DNA of 64,000 nucleotides, taken from positions 372,001 through 436,000 of the forward strand of contig CAWKPB010000005.1 of assembly GCA_963851405.1 (NCBI GenBank), read 5' to 3'. Position numbers and translations under genes: made by a program. The notes under the pieces are model-generated. The model saw only the letters and a program-made list of their open reading frames with translations. It ran no database searches and had not been told where the DNA came from. Shown here piece by piece: positions 53,422 through 61,330 of this stretch. The stretch is from JANPBY01 sp963851405. Lineage in GTDB: Bacteria; Actinomycetota; Actinomycetes; DATJPE01. How positions within the stretch are numbered: the stretch's first letter is position 1; each line of letters starts with the position of its first letter.

Positions 53422-53439
53422 TTCTCAGTCTGTTCTCAG
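53422..53439 (+). promoter_or_regulatory. Tandem TTCTCAG repeat upstream of pepD
   Basis: TTCTCAG occurs at 53422-53428 and again at 53433-53439, an 11-base period that places both copies on one DNA face, as expected for two monomers of an OmpR-type regulator. It ends 22 bases before the pepD start, in the 55-base gap after mprB. It is a natural candidate for the MprA-like regulator's site; M. tuberculosis MprA also uses a two-part direct repeat. Confidence 0.5.
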
Positions 53440-53461
53440 AGTGAGTCCGCATCCTGGACCC

Positions 53462-54676
53462 ATGACTGACACCACGTGGACCGCCCGCCCCGAAATCGGC
53501 GACGAAGACGCCGCCACCGAGGGCCAGCCAACGTTGCCGCTTCCCGCCGGATGGGCTTCCATGCCGAGCGCCACGGCCCCAGGAGAGACCGACAGCACGG
53601 TGGTGCCCACGAGAAAGCGTGGAGTCCACAAGGGCCTGGCTCTCGGATTGGCCGTCGGGGTGCTGATCGGCGCGGGAGCGACCGGAGCTGCCTTCGTGTC
53701 AGGCGAGGCGGGTACGACCTCAACCCAGGCTTCGGCATTTGCACCGACCCTGGCTGGCACCGCACCGGCACCCGTGCGCGCAGCAGGCAGCGTCGCCGCT
53801 GTGTCCGCAGAGGTGTTGCCGAGCGTGGTCAGCATCAAGGGCGCGACCGGCCAGGGCTCCGGCATCGTCCTTGATGACGCTGGGCACATCCTGACCAACA
53901 ACCACGTCGCCGAGCTCGGTCAGGACGGCGAACTAACGGTGGTCCTGCAGGACGGACAAAGCGGGACCGCCACGATCGTGGGCCTGGACCCGTCGACCGA
54001 CCTTGCTGTGATCCAGGTCGAAGGTCTTGAGGGACTCAAACCGGTGACCCTGGGCCGCTCGGCTGATTTGGCGGTGGGGGATCAGCTGCTGGCCATCGGT
54101 TCGCCCCTCGGGCTATCGGGCACCGTGACGGAGGGCATCGTCAGTGCGCTGAACCGACCCGTCACCGCTGGCGAGAGCGGAGCCGCGGTCTTCGAGGCGA
54201 TCCAAACCGATGCCGCGATCAACCCGGGCAACAGCGGTGGTGCGCTGGTCGATTCGGCCGGCCGGCTGGTCGGCATCAACTCGGCCATCGCCACCCTCGG
54301 CGGGAGCGGCGGCCAGACGGGGAGCATCGGGCTTGGCTTTGCGATTCCGATTGATCAGGCCACCCGGATCGCAGATGAACTGATCCGGACAGGGAATGCC
54401 ACGCACGCGCTGCTGGGAACCACCGTCGGCGACGTTCAGACCGGGACCGGCGCAACCTTGGGCGAGGTCACCTCTGGCAGCGCCGCCGATCAGGCCGGAC
54501 TGCGCTCTGGTGACGTCATCACCAAGATCGACGGCCGGGTCATCGATGGCTCCGAGGGACTCGTCGCGGCAATCCGCTCGCAGGCGCCGGGCACTGAGGT
54601 CACCTTGACCTACGTCAGGGGTGGATCGGCGGCCACCGCCCTCGTAGCGCTGGGTAGCGACGCCCCGACCACCTGA
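53462..54676 (+). CDS. pepD: HtrA-type serine protease with PDZ domain, PepD-like
   Basis: A 404-residue trypsin-fold protease. A cytoplasmic N terminus and one membrane segment at about 57-79 anchor it; the catalytic triad is His148, Asp180 and Ser258 (NSGGAL). A C-terminal PDZ domain (about 300-395) binds substrate ends. HtrA proteases degrade or refold damaged envelope proteins. The order mprA-mprB-pepD matches M. tuberculosis, and the TTCTCAG repeat upstream suggests control by the regulator. A GTG at 53441 is a possible alternative start. Confidence 0.92.
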   Translation: MTDTTWTARPEIGDEDAATEGQPTLPLPAGWASMPSATAPGETDSTVVPTRKRGVHKGLALGLAVGVLIGAGATGAAFVSGEAGTTSTQASAFAPTLAGTAPAPVRAAGSVAAVSAEVLPSVVSIKGATGQGSGIVLDDAGHILTNNHVAELGQDGELTVVLQDGQSGTATIVGLDPSTDLAVIQVEGLEGLKPVTLGRSADLAVGDQLLAIGSPLGLSGTVTEGIVSALNRPVTAGESGAAVFEAIQTDAAINPGNSGGALVDSAGRLVGINSAIATLGGSGGQTGSIGLGFAIPIDQATRIADELIRTGNATHALLGTTVGDVQTGTGATLGEVTSGSAADQAGLRSGDVITKIDGRVIDGSEGLVAAIRSQAPGTEVTLTYVRGGSAATALVALGSDAPTT

Positions 54677-54773
54677 TCCCGCGCACTGGTGTCACGCAGA
54701 TCCGACCCTGAAGACGGGACCTGAATCGGGAGTGCTGATCCTCGTCGGTTCCCGAGGCCTCTAGCCTGCGGGA

Positions 54774-55421
54774 ATGGCCCAGCCCGGTGACGTCCGACGT
54801 GGTCCGGGACCGCCGGTGCCGGCGACGGCCTGGCGTCGGGCCCTGATCTACTTCGCGGTCTGCTGGTTGGTCGCGTGGGCGTCGGGTGCGCTCGCGGCAC
54901 TCCCTGGCGCAGTTCTTCCCGGCGATGTCGGTTGGCTGCGCTGGACCCTCCTCGGTCTGGTCGTGGTCATCGTTGGCTACTGGGTCATCTGGCCGAAGGG
55001 GACGCTGACCCACGGCCGTCCGCTGCGGGTCTGGGCCGTCTTGGCGTTTGGCTTGGCCTGGGGCATCTCCGAGGGACTGCTTTTCGTCTCGGTGTGGACG
55101 GTCGCCGAGCGGTGGCTTCCTTGGGGGTGGGCCCTCGGGGCGTCCCTCCTGACCATTGGCACGTTCCTCGGGGTGTGGCACGCCAAGTACTGGGACCTCA
55201 AGGTGGCGCCGGAACACAACATCGAGTCCTGGAATCTCCGCAAGGTCCTGTTCGTGCATGTCCCCAACCTCGCCGTGACGTTGCCGTACCTGGCCACGTT
55301 CGGATCGGGGGCGGTGTACGTCGGGCTCCAGACTCTCGGGCTGCTGGGGGCCACCTGGGCGATGCACTTCCCGGCGCCCTCGGACCGCATCAACCGGGCA
55401 GAACCGGCCGATCCGCGGTAA
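54774..55421 (+). CDS. Membrane protein of unknown function
   Basis: A 215-residue protein with about six hydrophobic segments. Polar motifs within or beside them (SEGLLF, WHAKYWDLKVAPEHN and VHVPNLAVTLPYL) give glutamate and histidine residues that could bind metal. I do not recognise the family. It lies after pepD by 97 bp and ends overlapping the ligD gene by 32 bp on the other strand. Confidence 0.6.
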   Translation: MAQPGDVRRGPGPPVPATAWRRALIYFAVCWLVAWASGALAALPGAVLPGDVGWLRWTLLGLVVVIVGYWVIWPKGTLTHGRPLRVWAVLAFGLAWGISEGLLFVSVWTVAERWLPWGWALGASLLTIGTFLGVWHAKYWDLKVAPEHNIESWNLRKVLFVHVPNLAVTLPYLATFGSGAVYVGLQTLGLLGATWAMHFPAPSDRINRAEPADPR

Positions 55422-56328
55422 GCAGACCGGCGAGCAGGTCACCCTGGCGATCCAGGCGGGTTAGCACGTCGGTTGAGACGAACCTCAGGTCGCGCAGCTC
55501 CCGGCACTGAGCCACCTCATCCCAGTGGATGGGCGTGGATACCGTGGGCTGCTCACGGGCGCGCAGGGAGTACGGCGCCACGGTGGTCTTGGCTGCGTTG
55601 TTTTGGGACCAGTCGACGAAAACCTTTCCCGTGCGCAGCGCACGCGGCATGCGTGAGACGACCAGGTCCGGGTGGCGGCCCTCGAGTTCTTGAGCCAACG
55701 TGCGGGCGAATGAGCTGGTCGCCTCGCCGGAGGTCGGGGCCACTGGCACGTACACCTGCATGCCCTTGCTCCCGCTGGTCTTGGGCCAGCCCTCGAGTCC
55801 GAAGGAAGCCAGTCCTTCGCGCAGCTTCAGAGCCACCTGAGCGCACTCCACCACGCTGGCAGGCGGTCCAGGATCGAGGTCGAAGACGAGCAGGTCGCAG
55901 TCGCCCACACGCTCTTGGCCCGGCTGATCGCCGACCACCCGCCACTGGGGAACGTGGATTTCCAACGCCGCCAAATTGGCGGCCCAGACGAGCGTCGGGA
56001 GGTCCTCGACGAGGACGTAGTCGATCGTGTCGCGGTTGAGGCCGGAACCGGGTGAGGGCAGGCGCACGGTAGGCACCCAGTCCGGTCGGTGGCTGGGAGC
56101 GTTCTTCTCGAAGAAGGACTTGCCGGCGGTGCCGTCGGGCCATCGAGTGAAGGTGGCCGGTCGCCGGTGGACATACGGCAACAAGGCCGAGGACACCCGG
56201 GTGTAGTAGTCGATCACCTCCGCTTTCACAGTCCCGGTTGCGGGGTACAGGACCTTGTCCAAGTTGGATAGCGAGAGGCGTCGCCCATCCACGTCGACCA
56301 TGACGCGTGGGGCTGATTCCCTGACCAC
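55390..56328 (-). CDS. ligD: NHEJ DNA ligase D polymerase-domain protein (stand-alone)
   Basis: A 312-residue stand-alone polymerase domain of LigD, an archaeo-eukaryotic primase-type enzyme that fills gaps with ribonucleotides at double-strand breaks. Key features are the SNLDKVLYPATG segment, the FFEKNAPSHRPDW loop, the catalytic DLDPGP motif and SGSKGMQVYVP, with a later WSQNNAAKTTVAPYSLRA. No ligase or nuclease domain is fused. GTG at 56328 or ATG at 56301 may be the start; an inverted repeat overlaps the former. The divergent ku gene is 84 bp away. Confidence 0.9.
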   Translation of the reverse strand: MVRESAPRVMVDVDGRRLSLSNLDKVLYPATGTVKAEVIDYYTRVSSALLPYVHRRPATFTRWPDGTAGKSFFEKNAPSHRPDWVPTVRLPSPGSGLNRDTIDYVLVEDLPTLVWAANLAALEIHVPQWRVVGDQPGQERVGDCDLLVFDLDPGPPASVVECAQVALKLREGLASFGLEGWPKTSGSKGMQVYVPVAPTSGEATSSFARTLAQELEGRHPDLVVSRMPRALRTGKVFVDWSQNNAAKTTVAPYSLRAREQPTVSTPIHWDEVAQCRELRDLRFVSTDVLTRLDRQGDLLAGLLTADRPVLPG

Positions 56329-56350
56329 GGACGGCGACGCTACCGTCCGT
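56327..56350. promoter_or_regulatory. 8-bp inverted repeat between ligD and ku
   Basis: ACGGACGG (56327-56334) and CCGTCCGT (56343-56350) are perfect inverted copies with an 8-base spacer. They lie in the 84-bp divergent region that must hold promoters of both NHEJ genes. If ligD starts at the ATG at 56301, the repeat is 26 bp upstream of it; if it starts at the GTG at 56328, it overlaps the first codon. A shared operator is possible. Confidence 0.5.
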
Positions 56351-56412
56351 CGGCCAGACGATCAGCGGTTCTTTCGTGACGGGAATGCCGGTCTCGGCCT
56401 ACTCTCGAAGCC

Positions 56413-57300
56413 ATGCGCACGCTGTGGAAGGGGACCATCTCCTTCGGTTTGGTCACGATTCCCGTTCGGCTGTTTTCCGCCACGGAAGAGCGCGACGTGG
56501 CTTTTCATCAGGTGCGCCGCAGCGATGGAAGCCGGATCAGGTACCGACGGGTCGCTGAAGCCGATGGCGCCGAGGTGCCCTATCCGGATATCGCCAAGGG
56601 CTATGACCTCCCATCCGGAGAAACCGTCGTTTTGACTGACGAAGACTTCGCCGACCTGCCGCTTGCCACTCAAAAGACGGTCGAGGTCTTGCAGTTCGTG
56701 CCAGCAGAGGAGGTCGATCCGATCTACTTCGCGAAGTCCTACTACCTCGAGCCTGAGCAGATGGGCATCAAGCCTTACGTGCTGCTGCGAGAGGCGCTCG
56801 AGGGTTCTGGCCGCATTGCGATCGTCAAGGTCGCGTTGCGGCAGCGGGAGACGCTGGCGACGCTGCGCGTGCGTGAAGGTGTCCTGGTGCTCGAAACGAT
56901 GCTGTGGCCCGATGAGATCCGAACCCCGGACTTCGGTTTCTTGAGCGAGGACGTCGATGTTTCGCCAGCTGAGCGCGCGATGGCCGACTCCTTGGTCGGC
57001 GCTTTGTCCGGGGACTTCGACCCCAGCGCTTATGCGGACTCCTACCGGGAGGCGCTCGAGGCGTTGATCGAGGCCAAGGTGGCCGGACGCGAAGTGGTCG
57101 CACCGGCGGCCGAAACGGCCGACGATGGATCGGTCGTTGACCTGATGGCCGCCCTCCGGGCCAGCGTTGAAGCGGCCAAACAGGCTCGGGCTGAGTCGGC
57201 GGATCAGATCAATTCAACTACGGAGAGTGACGAGCCGACCGACTCTCCCGCGTCTGATGCGCCGTCCGGGCGAAAGCCGCGGTCACGCAGAGCATCCTGA
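56413..57300 (+). CDS. ku: Ku protein, NHEJ end-binding factor
   Basis: A 295-residue bacterial Ku, which encircles broken DNA ends and recruits LigD. The start MRTLWKGTISFGLVTIPVRL and the region EYPDIAKGYDL-to-DLPLATQKTVEV are typical; the domain ends near residue 215, and the remaining 75 residues are a variable acidic-then-basic tail (ending in RKPRSRRAS), likely a DNA-binding extension. It stands divergent from the LigD polymerase gene. Together they supply the core of NHEJ; a full-length ligase is not in this window. Confidence 0.95.
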   Translation: MRTLWKGTISFGLVTIPVRLFSATEERDVAFHQVRRSDGSRIRYRRVAEADGAEVPYPDIAKGYDLPSGETVVLTDEDFADLPLATQKTVEVLQFVPAEEVDPIYFAKSYYLEPEQMGIKPYVLLREALEGSGRIAIVKVALRQRETLATLRVREGVLVLETMLWPDEIRTPDFGFLSEDVDVSPAERAMADSLVGALSGDFDPSAYADSYREALEALIEAKVAGREVVAPAAETADDGSVVDLMAALRASVEAAKQARAESADQINSTTESDEPTDSPASDAPSGRKPRSRRAS

Positions 57301-57324
57301 CGTTCTTGCTGTCACACTTTGACC

Positions 57325-58509
57325 ATGGCCGAGGGGGGTCCCGGCACGACCGGAGATGTCGTCGCTGCGCTGCGCGCTGTCGACGGGGTTGCTGATGCCT
57401 CCATCACCCCGGATGAACGCTCCGGCGGAGCCGGCACCTTGCATCTGTCACTGGAGCCCGGGGCCGACGAAGTCGCCGTCGCGACCTCGGTCAACCGCAT
57501 TCTTCGTGAGCACTTCAGCCTCGCCGTGGACACCGACAACGTGTCCGTCGTCGACGAGACCATCCCGGTTCGGTTGGCCGCCGTACCGCCAATCCCGGAG
57601 GAACCCGTGCAGCAGCTGAGTCGGTTTCTCGACGAGCCGGCCGAGGACGAGGCGCTTCAACCGATTGAGGCGTCGGTTCGACGAGACCCTTGGTCCTCCT
57701 ACCGTCCCGAGCAGTACGGCTCCGAACTTCCCCTCGAAGCCGAGGCGCAGGCCCGGATCGAGGGCCAGGCGCAAGCCGAGAGCCAAGACCGGATCGAAAC
57801 GGTCGACGACATCAGCGGCCAAGGCGGCGGCGTCGAGGCCCAGCCCTGGTGGGCCGGTGCCGCCGACCCGGGACCGGCCGAGCCTGGGTCCGCCGAGACA
57901 CCCGTCCCAGAGCGGGTCCGAGGCGCCGACATCACCTTGTTGCCTACCCGGCCGCGGGAGCCGGAGGTCCCCGACCCCGCGCCCAGCTGGGATGACCTCG
58001 TCGCCGAGATCACCGGAGAGCGCCGCGTCCAGCCGCAGCAAGGCGACGACTCCATCGATGTGACCGACGGTGGGGACGAGTCGCGGGACCAAGCTCTCGA
58101 GGTCGAGGGAGGCACCCGGCCGCGTCTGCTCATCGAGCGCATGCAATTGGTCGCCGCGGATCTTGGTGTCGAGACGGAGGTGACGTTGGCGTTCGGTTCG
58201 GAGCGATGGACCGGCCGGGCCGATGCCGCAGCCACACCAACGTCGGTTCACCGGTCGGTGGCCGTGGCCACGTTGCGCGCGGTCGGAAAATGCGTCGGCT
58301 CGTCCGTTCGGCTGGAGCTCGAGCATCTCGAAACCCCCCCGCTGGGGGTCGATCGCGCGGTCGTCGTGGAGATCTCGATGGTGACCCGTCGCGGTGCCGA
58401 GCGGCTCACGGGCGTCAGCGCCATCCGCGAGGACGTGCGACAGGCGGTCATCCGCGCCACTCTTGACGCGGTCAATCGTCGGCTAGAGACCCAACTCCTT
58501 TCGGTGTAG
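57325..58509 (+). CDS. Unrecognised two-domain protein with acidic linker
   Basis: A 394-residue protein from the ATG at 57325 (the TTG at 57319 is possible). An N-terminal alpha/beta domain of about 80 residues (DVVAALRAVDGVADASI), a long Glu/Gln/Pro-rich linker (about 90-250) that looks disordered, and a C-terminal domain (about 255-394) with LVAADLGVETEVTLAF, a SVAVATLRAVGKCVG strand-helix and DVRQAVIRATLDAVNRRL. The two ends look like related small alpha/beta folds, resembling ligand-binding regulatory domains, but no family is assigned. It precedes the meta-cleavage operon by 67 bp and may belong to it. Confidence 0.65.
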   Translation: MAEGGPGTTGDVVAALRAVDGVADASITPDERSGGAGTLHLSLEPGADEVAVATSVNRILREHFSLAVDTDNVSVVDETIPVRLAAVPPIPEEPVQQLSRFLDEPAEDEALQPIEASVRRDPWSSYRPEQYGSELPLEAEAQARIEGQAQAESQDRIETVDDISGQGGGVEAQPWWAGAADPGPAEPGSAETPVPERVRGADITLLPTRPREPEVPDPAPSWDDLVAEITGERRVQPQQGDDSIDVTDGGDESRDQALEVEGGTRPRLLIERMQLVAADLGVETEVTLAFGSERWTGRADAAATPTSVHRSVAVATLRAVGKCVGSSVRLELEHLETPPLGVDRAVVVEISMVTRRGAERLTGVSAIREDVRQAVIRATLDAVNRRLETQLLSV

Positions 58510-58511
58510 GT

Positions 58512-58523
58512 CGGCCATGGCCG
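58512..58523. promoter_or_regulatory. 12-bp palindrome ahead of the meta-cleavage genes
   Basis: CGGCCATGGCCG is a perfect palindrome two bases after the upstream stop and 53 bases before the hydratase start. A regulator site is possible; GC-rich palindromes of this length also arise by chance. Confidence 0.3.
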
Positions 58524-58575
58524 CACAAACCACGGCGAGCCGGTGACCGATCGCTCTATCCCCTAACGTCGGGGT

Positions 58576-59364
58576 ATGGCTTTGTCTCGCGAGCGCGTCG
58601 ACGATCTCGCCGACCGGCTCTACACGGCCCGCCGTACGAGAATCCCTATCGATCCCCTGACCGAGCAGGACCCCGACCTCTCCCTGGCCGACGCCTATCT
58701 GATCCAGCAGCAACTGGTCCGCCGGCACCTCGACGACGGCGACCGCGTCGTCGGCTACAAGTTGGGGCTCACCAGCGCGCCCATGCAGCAGCTCCTGGGT
58801 GTGGACTCCCCAGATTTCGCACCCGTGTTGGCCTCGCACGTTCTCGAGGACGGAGCATGCGTGGACGTGAACGACTTCATCGCGCCGAAGCTGGAGGCAG
58901 AGATCGCCCTGGTCCTGGACGAAGGCTTGTCCGGGCCGGACTGCACTGCGGCGGACGTGCTCGCAGCCACGAAAGGAGCAGTGGCGGCGCTGGAGGTCGT
59001 GGACAGTCGGATCGTGGACTGGCGAATCACGCTGGTCGACACCGTCGCGGACCTGGCGAGCAGTGGGGCCATTGTCCTGGGGGGCCGCCTCGTCCCAGTG
59101 AGTGATCTGGACCTGCGCCTGGTGGGCATGGTCTTCACGCGCGCCGGGGACATGGTGGCCACAGGAGCCGGGGCCGCAGCCCTGGGCCATCCTGCGGAGG
59201 CGGTGGCCTGGTTAGTCCGGACGTTGTCCGAGTTCGGCGCCGCGCTGGCTGCCGGAGATGTGATCATGACTGGGGCCCTGCATGCGGCCGTCCCCGTGGC
59301 AGCTGGAGAGGTCTACCGGGCCGAAATCGATCGGCTCGGTCCCGTTTCGACACTCATCGGGTGA
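58576..59364 (+). CDS. 2-keto-4-pentenoate hydratase
   Basis: A 262-residue hydratase of the MhpD/HsaE/DmpE family, which adds water to 2-hydroxypenta-2,4-dienoate to give 4-hydroxy-2-oxovalerate. VVGYKLGLTSAPMQ, the LEAEIALVLDEGL segment with metal-binding glutamates and EVVDSRIVDWRI are present. It is the first of four genes joined by short overlaps that make the lower meta-cleavage pathway. The start is ATG 58576. A close paralogue, the decarboxylase at 61327-62112, ends the operon. Confidence 0.93.
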   Translation: MALSRERVDDLADRLYTARRTRIPIDPLTEQDPDLSLADAYLIQQQLVRRHLDDGDRVVGYKLGLTSAPMQQLLGVDSPDFAPVLASHVLEDGACVDVNDFIAPKLEAEIALVLDEGLSGPDCTAADVLAATKGAVAALEVVDSRIVDWRITLVDTVADLASSGAIVLGGRLVPVSDLDLRLVGMVFTRAGDMVATGAGAAALGHPAEAVAWLVRTLSEFGAALAAGDVIMTGALHAAVPVAAGEVYRAEIDRLGPVSTLIG

Positions 59365-59375
59365 GAGGGGCGGTC

Positions 59376-60284
59376 ATGGGTTATCCGTGCGCGATCATCG
59401 GTTCCGGCAACATCGGAACGGACCTGATGGTCAAGATCGGTCGTTCCGAAGTCCTCGATCTCGTGGTGTTGATCGGTATCGACCCGGCCAGTGATGGTCT
59501 GGCCAGGGCTCGCTCACACGGCTGCGCCACGTCAGCGGAGGGCATCGACTGGGTGACGGCCAACTCGTCAGCCGTACGCCTGGTGTTCGACGCGACCAGC
59601 GCGACGGTGCACGTGAGACACGCCAAGGTCCTCGCGGACCTAGGAATCAAGGCGGTCGACCTGACGCCTGCCGCGCGCGGCCCCAAGGTGATTCCGTCGG
59701 TCAATTTGGACAAGCATCTCGACGCCCCGAACGTCAACATGGTCACCTGCGGTGGGCAGGCGACCACGCCCATCGTCGCCGCTGTGAGTCGAGTTACGGC
59801 TGTGCCCTACGCCGAGATGGTGTCGACGGTGGCCTCGCGGTCTGCCGGGCCTGGCACCCGGCAGAACATTGACGAGTTCACCGTGACGACGGCCCGAGCA
59901 CTGGAGGAGATCGGGGGCGCGCGCCGAGGCAAGGCGATCATCATCCTGAACCCGGCCGACCCGCCGATCCTGATGCGCAACACGGTCTACTGCGCCCTGC
60001 CGGAGGGCACTGACCACGATGCCGTCCTGGCCTCGATCCAAGCGATGGTGGAAGACGTGGCCCGTTACGTCCCTGGATACCGGCTCAAACAACCACCGGT
60101 CATTGAGGAAGGCCCGTTCACGACGCCCGAGGGCACGGTGCCCTACCGCAGCGTCGTGCTGCTCGAGGTTGAAGGAGCCGGTGACTACCTGCCGACCTTT
60201 GCCGGCAACCTCGACATCATGACTGCTGCGGCCGTCCGTGTTGGCGAGGCCATGGCCAACGCCGATGCTGGAGCCATGGCATGA
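59376..60284 (+). CDS. Acetaldehyde dehydrogenase (acylating)
   Basis: A 302-residue acylating aldehyde dehydrogenase, which oxidises acetaldehyde to acetyl-CoA using NAD. NAD-binding GSGNIGTD is at 9-16, the catalytic Cys125 in VTCGGQATTP, and ASRSAGPGTRQNIDEF is typical. The ATG at 59376 has a G-rich ribosome site; a GTG at 59361 overlapping the hydratase stop is possible. Enzymes of this type channel aldehyde from the aldolase encoded next. Confidence 0.94.
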   Translation: MGYPCAIIGSGNIGTDLMVKIGRSEVLDLVVLIGIDPASDGLARARSHGCATSAEGIDWVTANSSAVRLVFDATSATVHVRHAKVLADLGIKAVDLTPAARGPKVIPSVNLDKHLDAPNVNMVTCGGQATTPIVAAVSRVTAVPYAEMVSTVASRSAGPGTRQNIDEFTVTTARALEEIGGARRGKAIIILNPADPPILMRNTVYCALPEGTDHDAVLASIQAMVEDVARYVPGYRLKQPPVIEEGPFTTPEGTVPYRSVVLLEVEGAGDYLPTFAGNLDIMTAAAVRVGEAMANADAGAMA

Positions 60285-61330
60285 CCGCCAGCCCCGCGGC
60301 CGGACCGGCTGCCTTCCGGCTGATCGATTCGACCCTGCGAGACGGGTCGCATGCAATTTCCCACCAGTACACGGTTGCAGAAGTGGACGCCATCGTCCGT
60401 GGCCTCGATGCGGCCGGCGTCCAGGTCATCGAAATCGCGCACGGGGACGGGCTGGGTGGGTCCTCGTTCAACTATGGCTTCTCCGCGGTCGACGAGCGAG
60501 AGCTGATCGCTCGGGCCGTCGAGGCCAGCACCTCGGCCAAGATCGCCTGCATGCTCCTTCCGGGGATCGGCGTCGCCGACGACCTGCGCGAGGTCCGGGA
60601 TCTAGGTGTCGAGATCGCGCGGATCGCGGTCCACTGCACCGAGGCCGACATCACCGAGCAGCACATCCGCCTGGCAAAGCTGTTGGGCATGGAAGCGATC
60701 GGCTTCTTGATGATGAGCCACATGAACACCCCCGAGGGCCTGCTCGAGCAGGGCCGGCTGCTGCAGTCCTACGGGGCTGACGCCGTCTATATCGCCGACT
60801 CAGCGGGCGCCATGACGACCGCTGACGTACGGGCCCGGATCGCGACTCTGGTGGATGGACTCGAGGTGCCCGTTGGTCTGCACGCCCACAACAACCTGTC
60901 CATGGCCGTGGCGAACTCGATCGCCGCGTTCGAAGAGGGTGCCGGGAATCTCGACGGGACCAGCGCTGGCCTGGGTGCCGGTGCGGGCAACTGCCCCACC
61001 GAGATCCTGGCCGCGGTGTGCGACAAATACGACATCCCTACCGGGGTCGACGCGTTGGGACTGATGGACGTGGCCGAAGACGTCGTACGTCCGATCATGC
61101 CGCGCCAACAAGTGATCGACCGCGCCGGACTGCTGCTCGGGTACGCGGGCGTCTATGGCTCGTTCCTCCTCCACGCTGAGCGGGCGGCGAAGCGTTATGG
61201 GGTTTCGCAGTCCGAGATTCTGCTCGAGCTAGGCCGCCGCAAAGTCGTCGGCGGACAGGAAGACATGATCATCGATGTGGCGGTCGAGCTCGCTCGCCAG
61301 CACGCAGCGCAGGGGGAGGAGAACGCATGA
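60281..61330 (+). CDS. 4-hydroxy-2-oxovalerate aldolase
   Basis: A 349-residue class II aldolase, which splits 4-hydroxy-2-oxovalerate to pyruvate and acetaldehyde. The start DSTLRDGSHA gives Arg20, Asp21 and His24; HAHNNLSMA carries the two metal histidines, and DGTSAGLGAGAGNCPTEIL follows. It forms a complex with the acylating dehydrogenase in known systems (DmpFG, BphIJ). It overlaps both neighbours by four bases. Confidence 0.95.
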   Translation: MTASPAAGPAAFRLIDSTLRDGSHAISHQYTVAEVDAIVRGLDAAGVQVIEIAHGDGLGGSSFNYGFSAVDERELIARAVEASTSAKIACMLLPGIGVADDLREVRDLGVEIARIAVHCTEADITEQHIRLAKLLGMEAIGFLMMSHMNTPEGLLEQGRLLQSYGADAVYIADSAGAMTTADVRARIATLVDGLEVPVGLHAHNNLSMAVANSIAAFEEGAGNLDGTSAGLGAGAGNCPTEILAAVCDKYDIPTGVDALGLMDVAEDVVRPIMPRQQVIDRAGLLLGYAGVYGSFLLHAERAAKRYGVSQSEILLELGRRKVVGGQEDMIIDVAVELARQHAAQGEENA

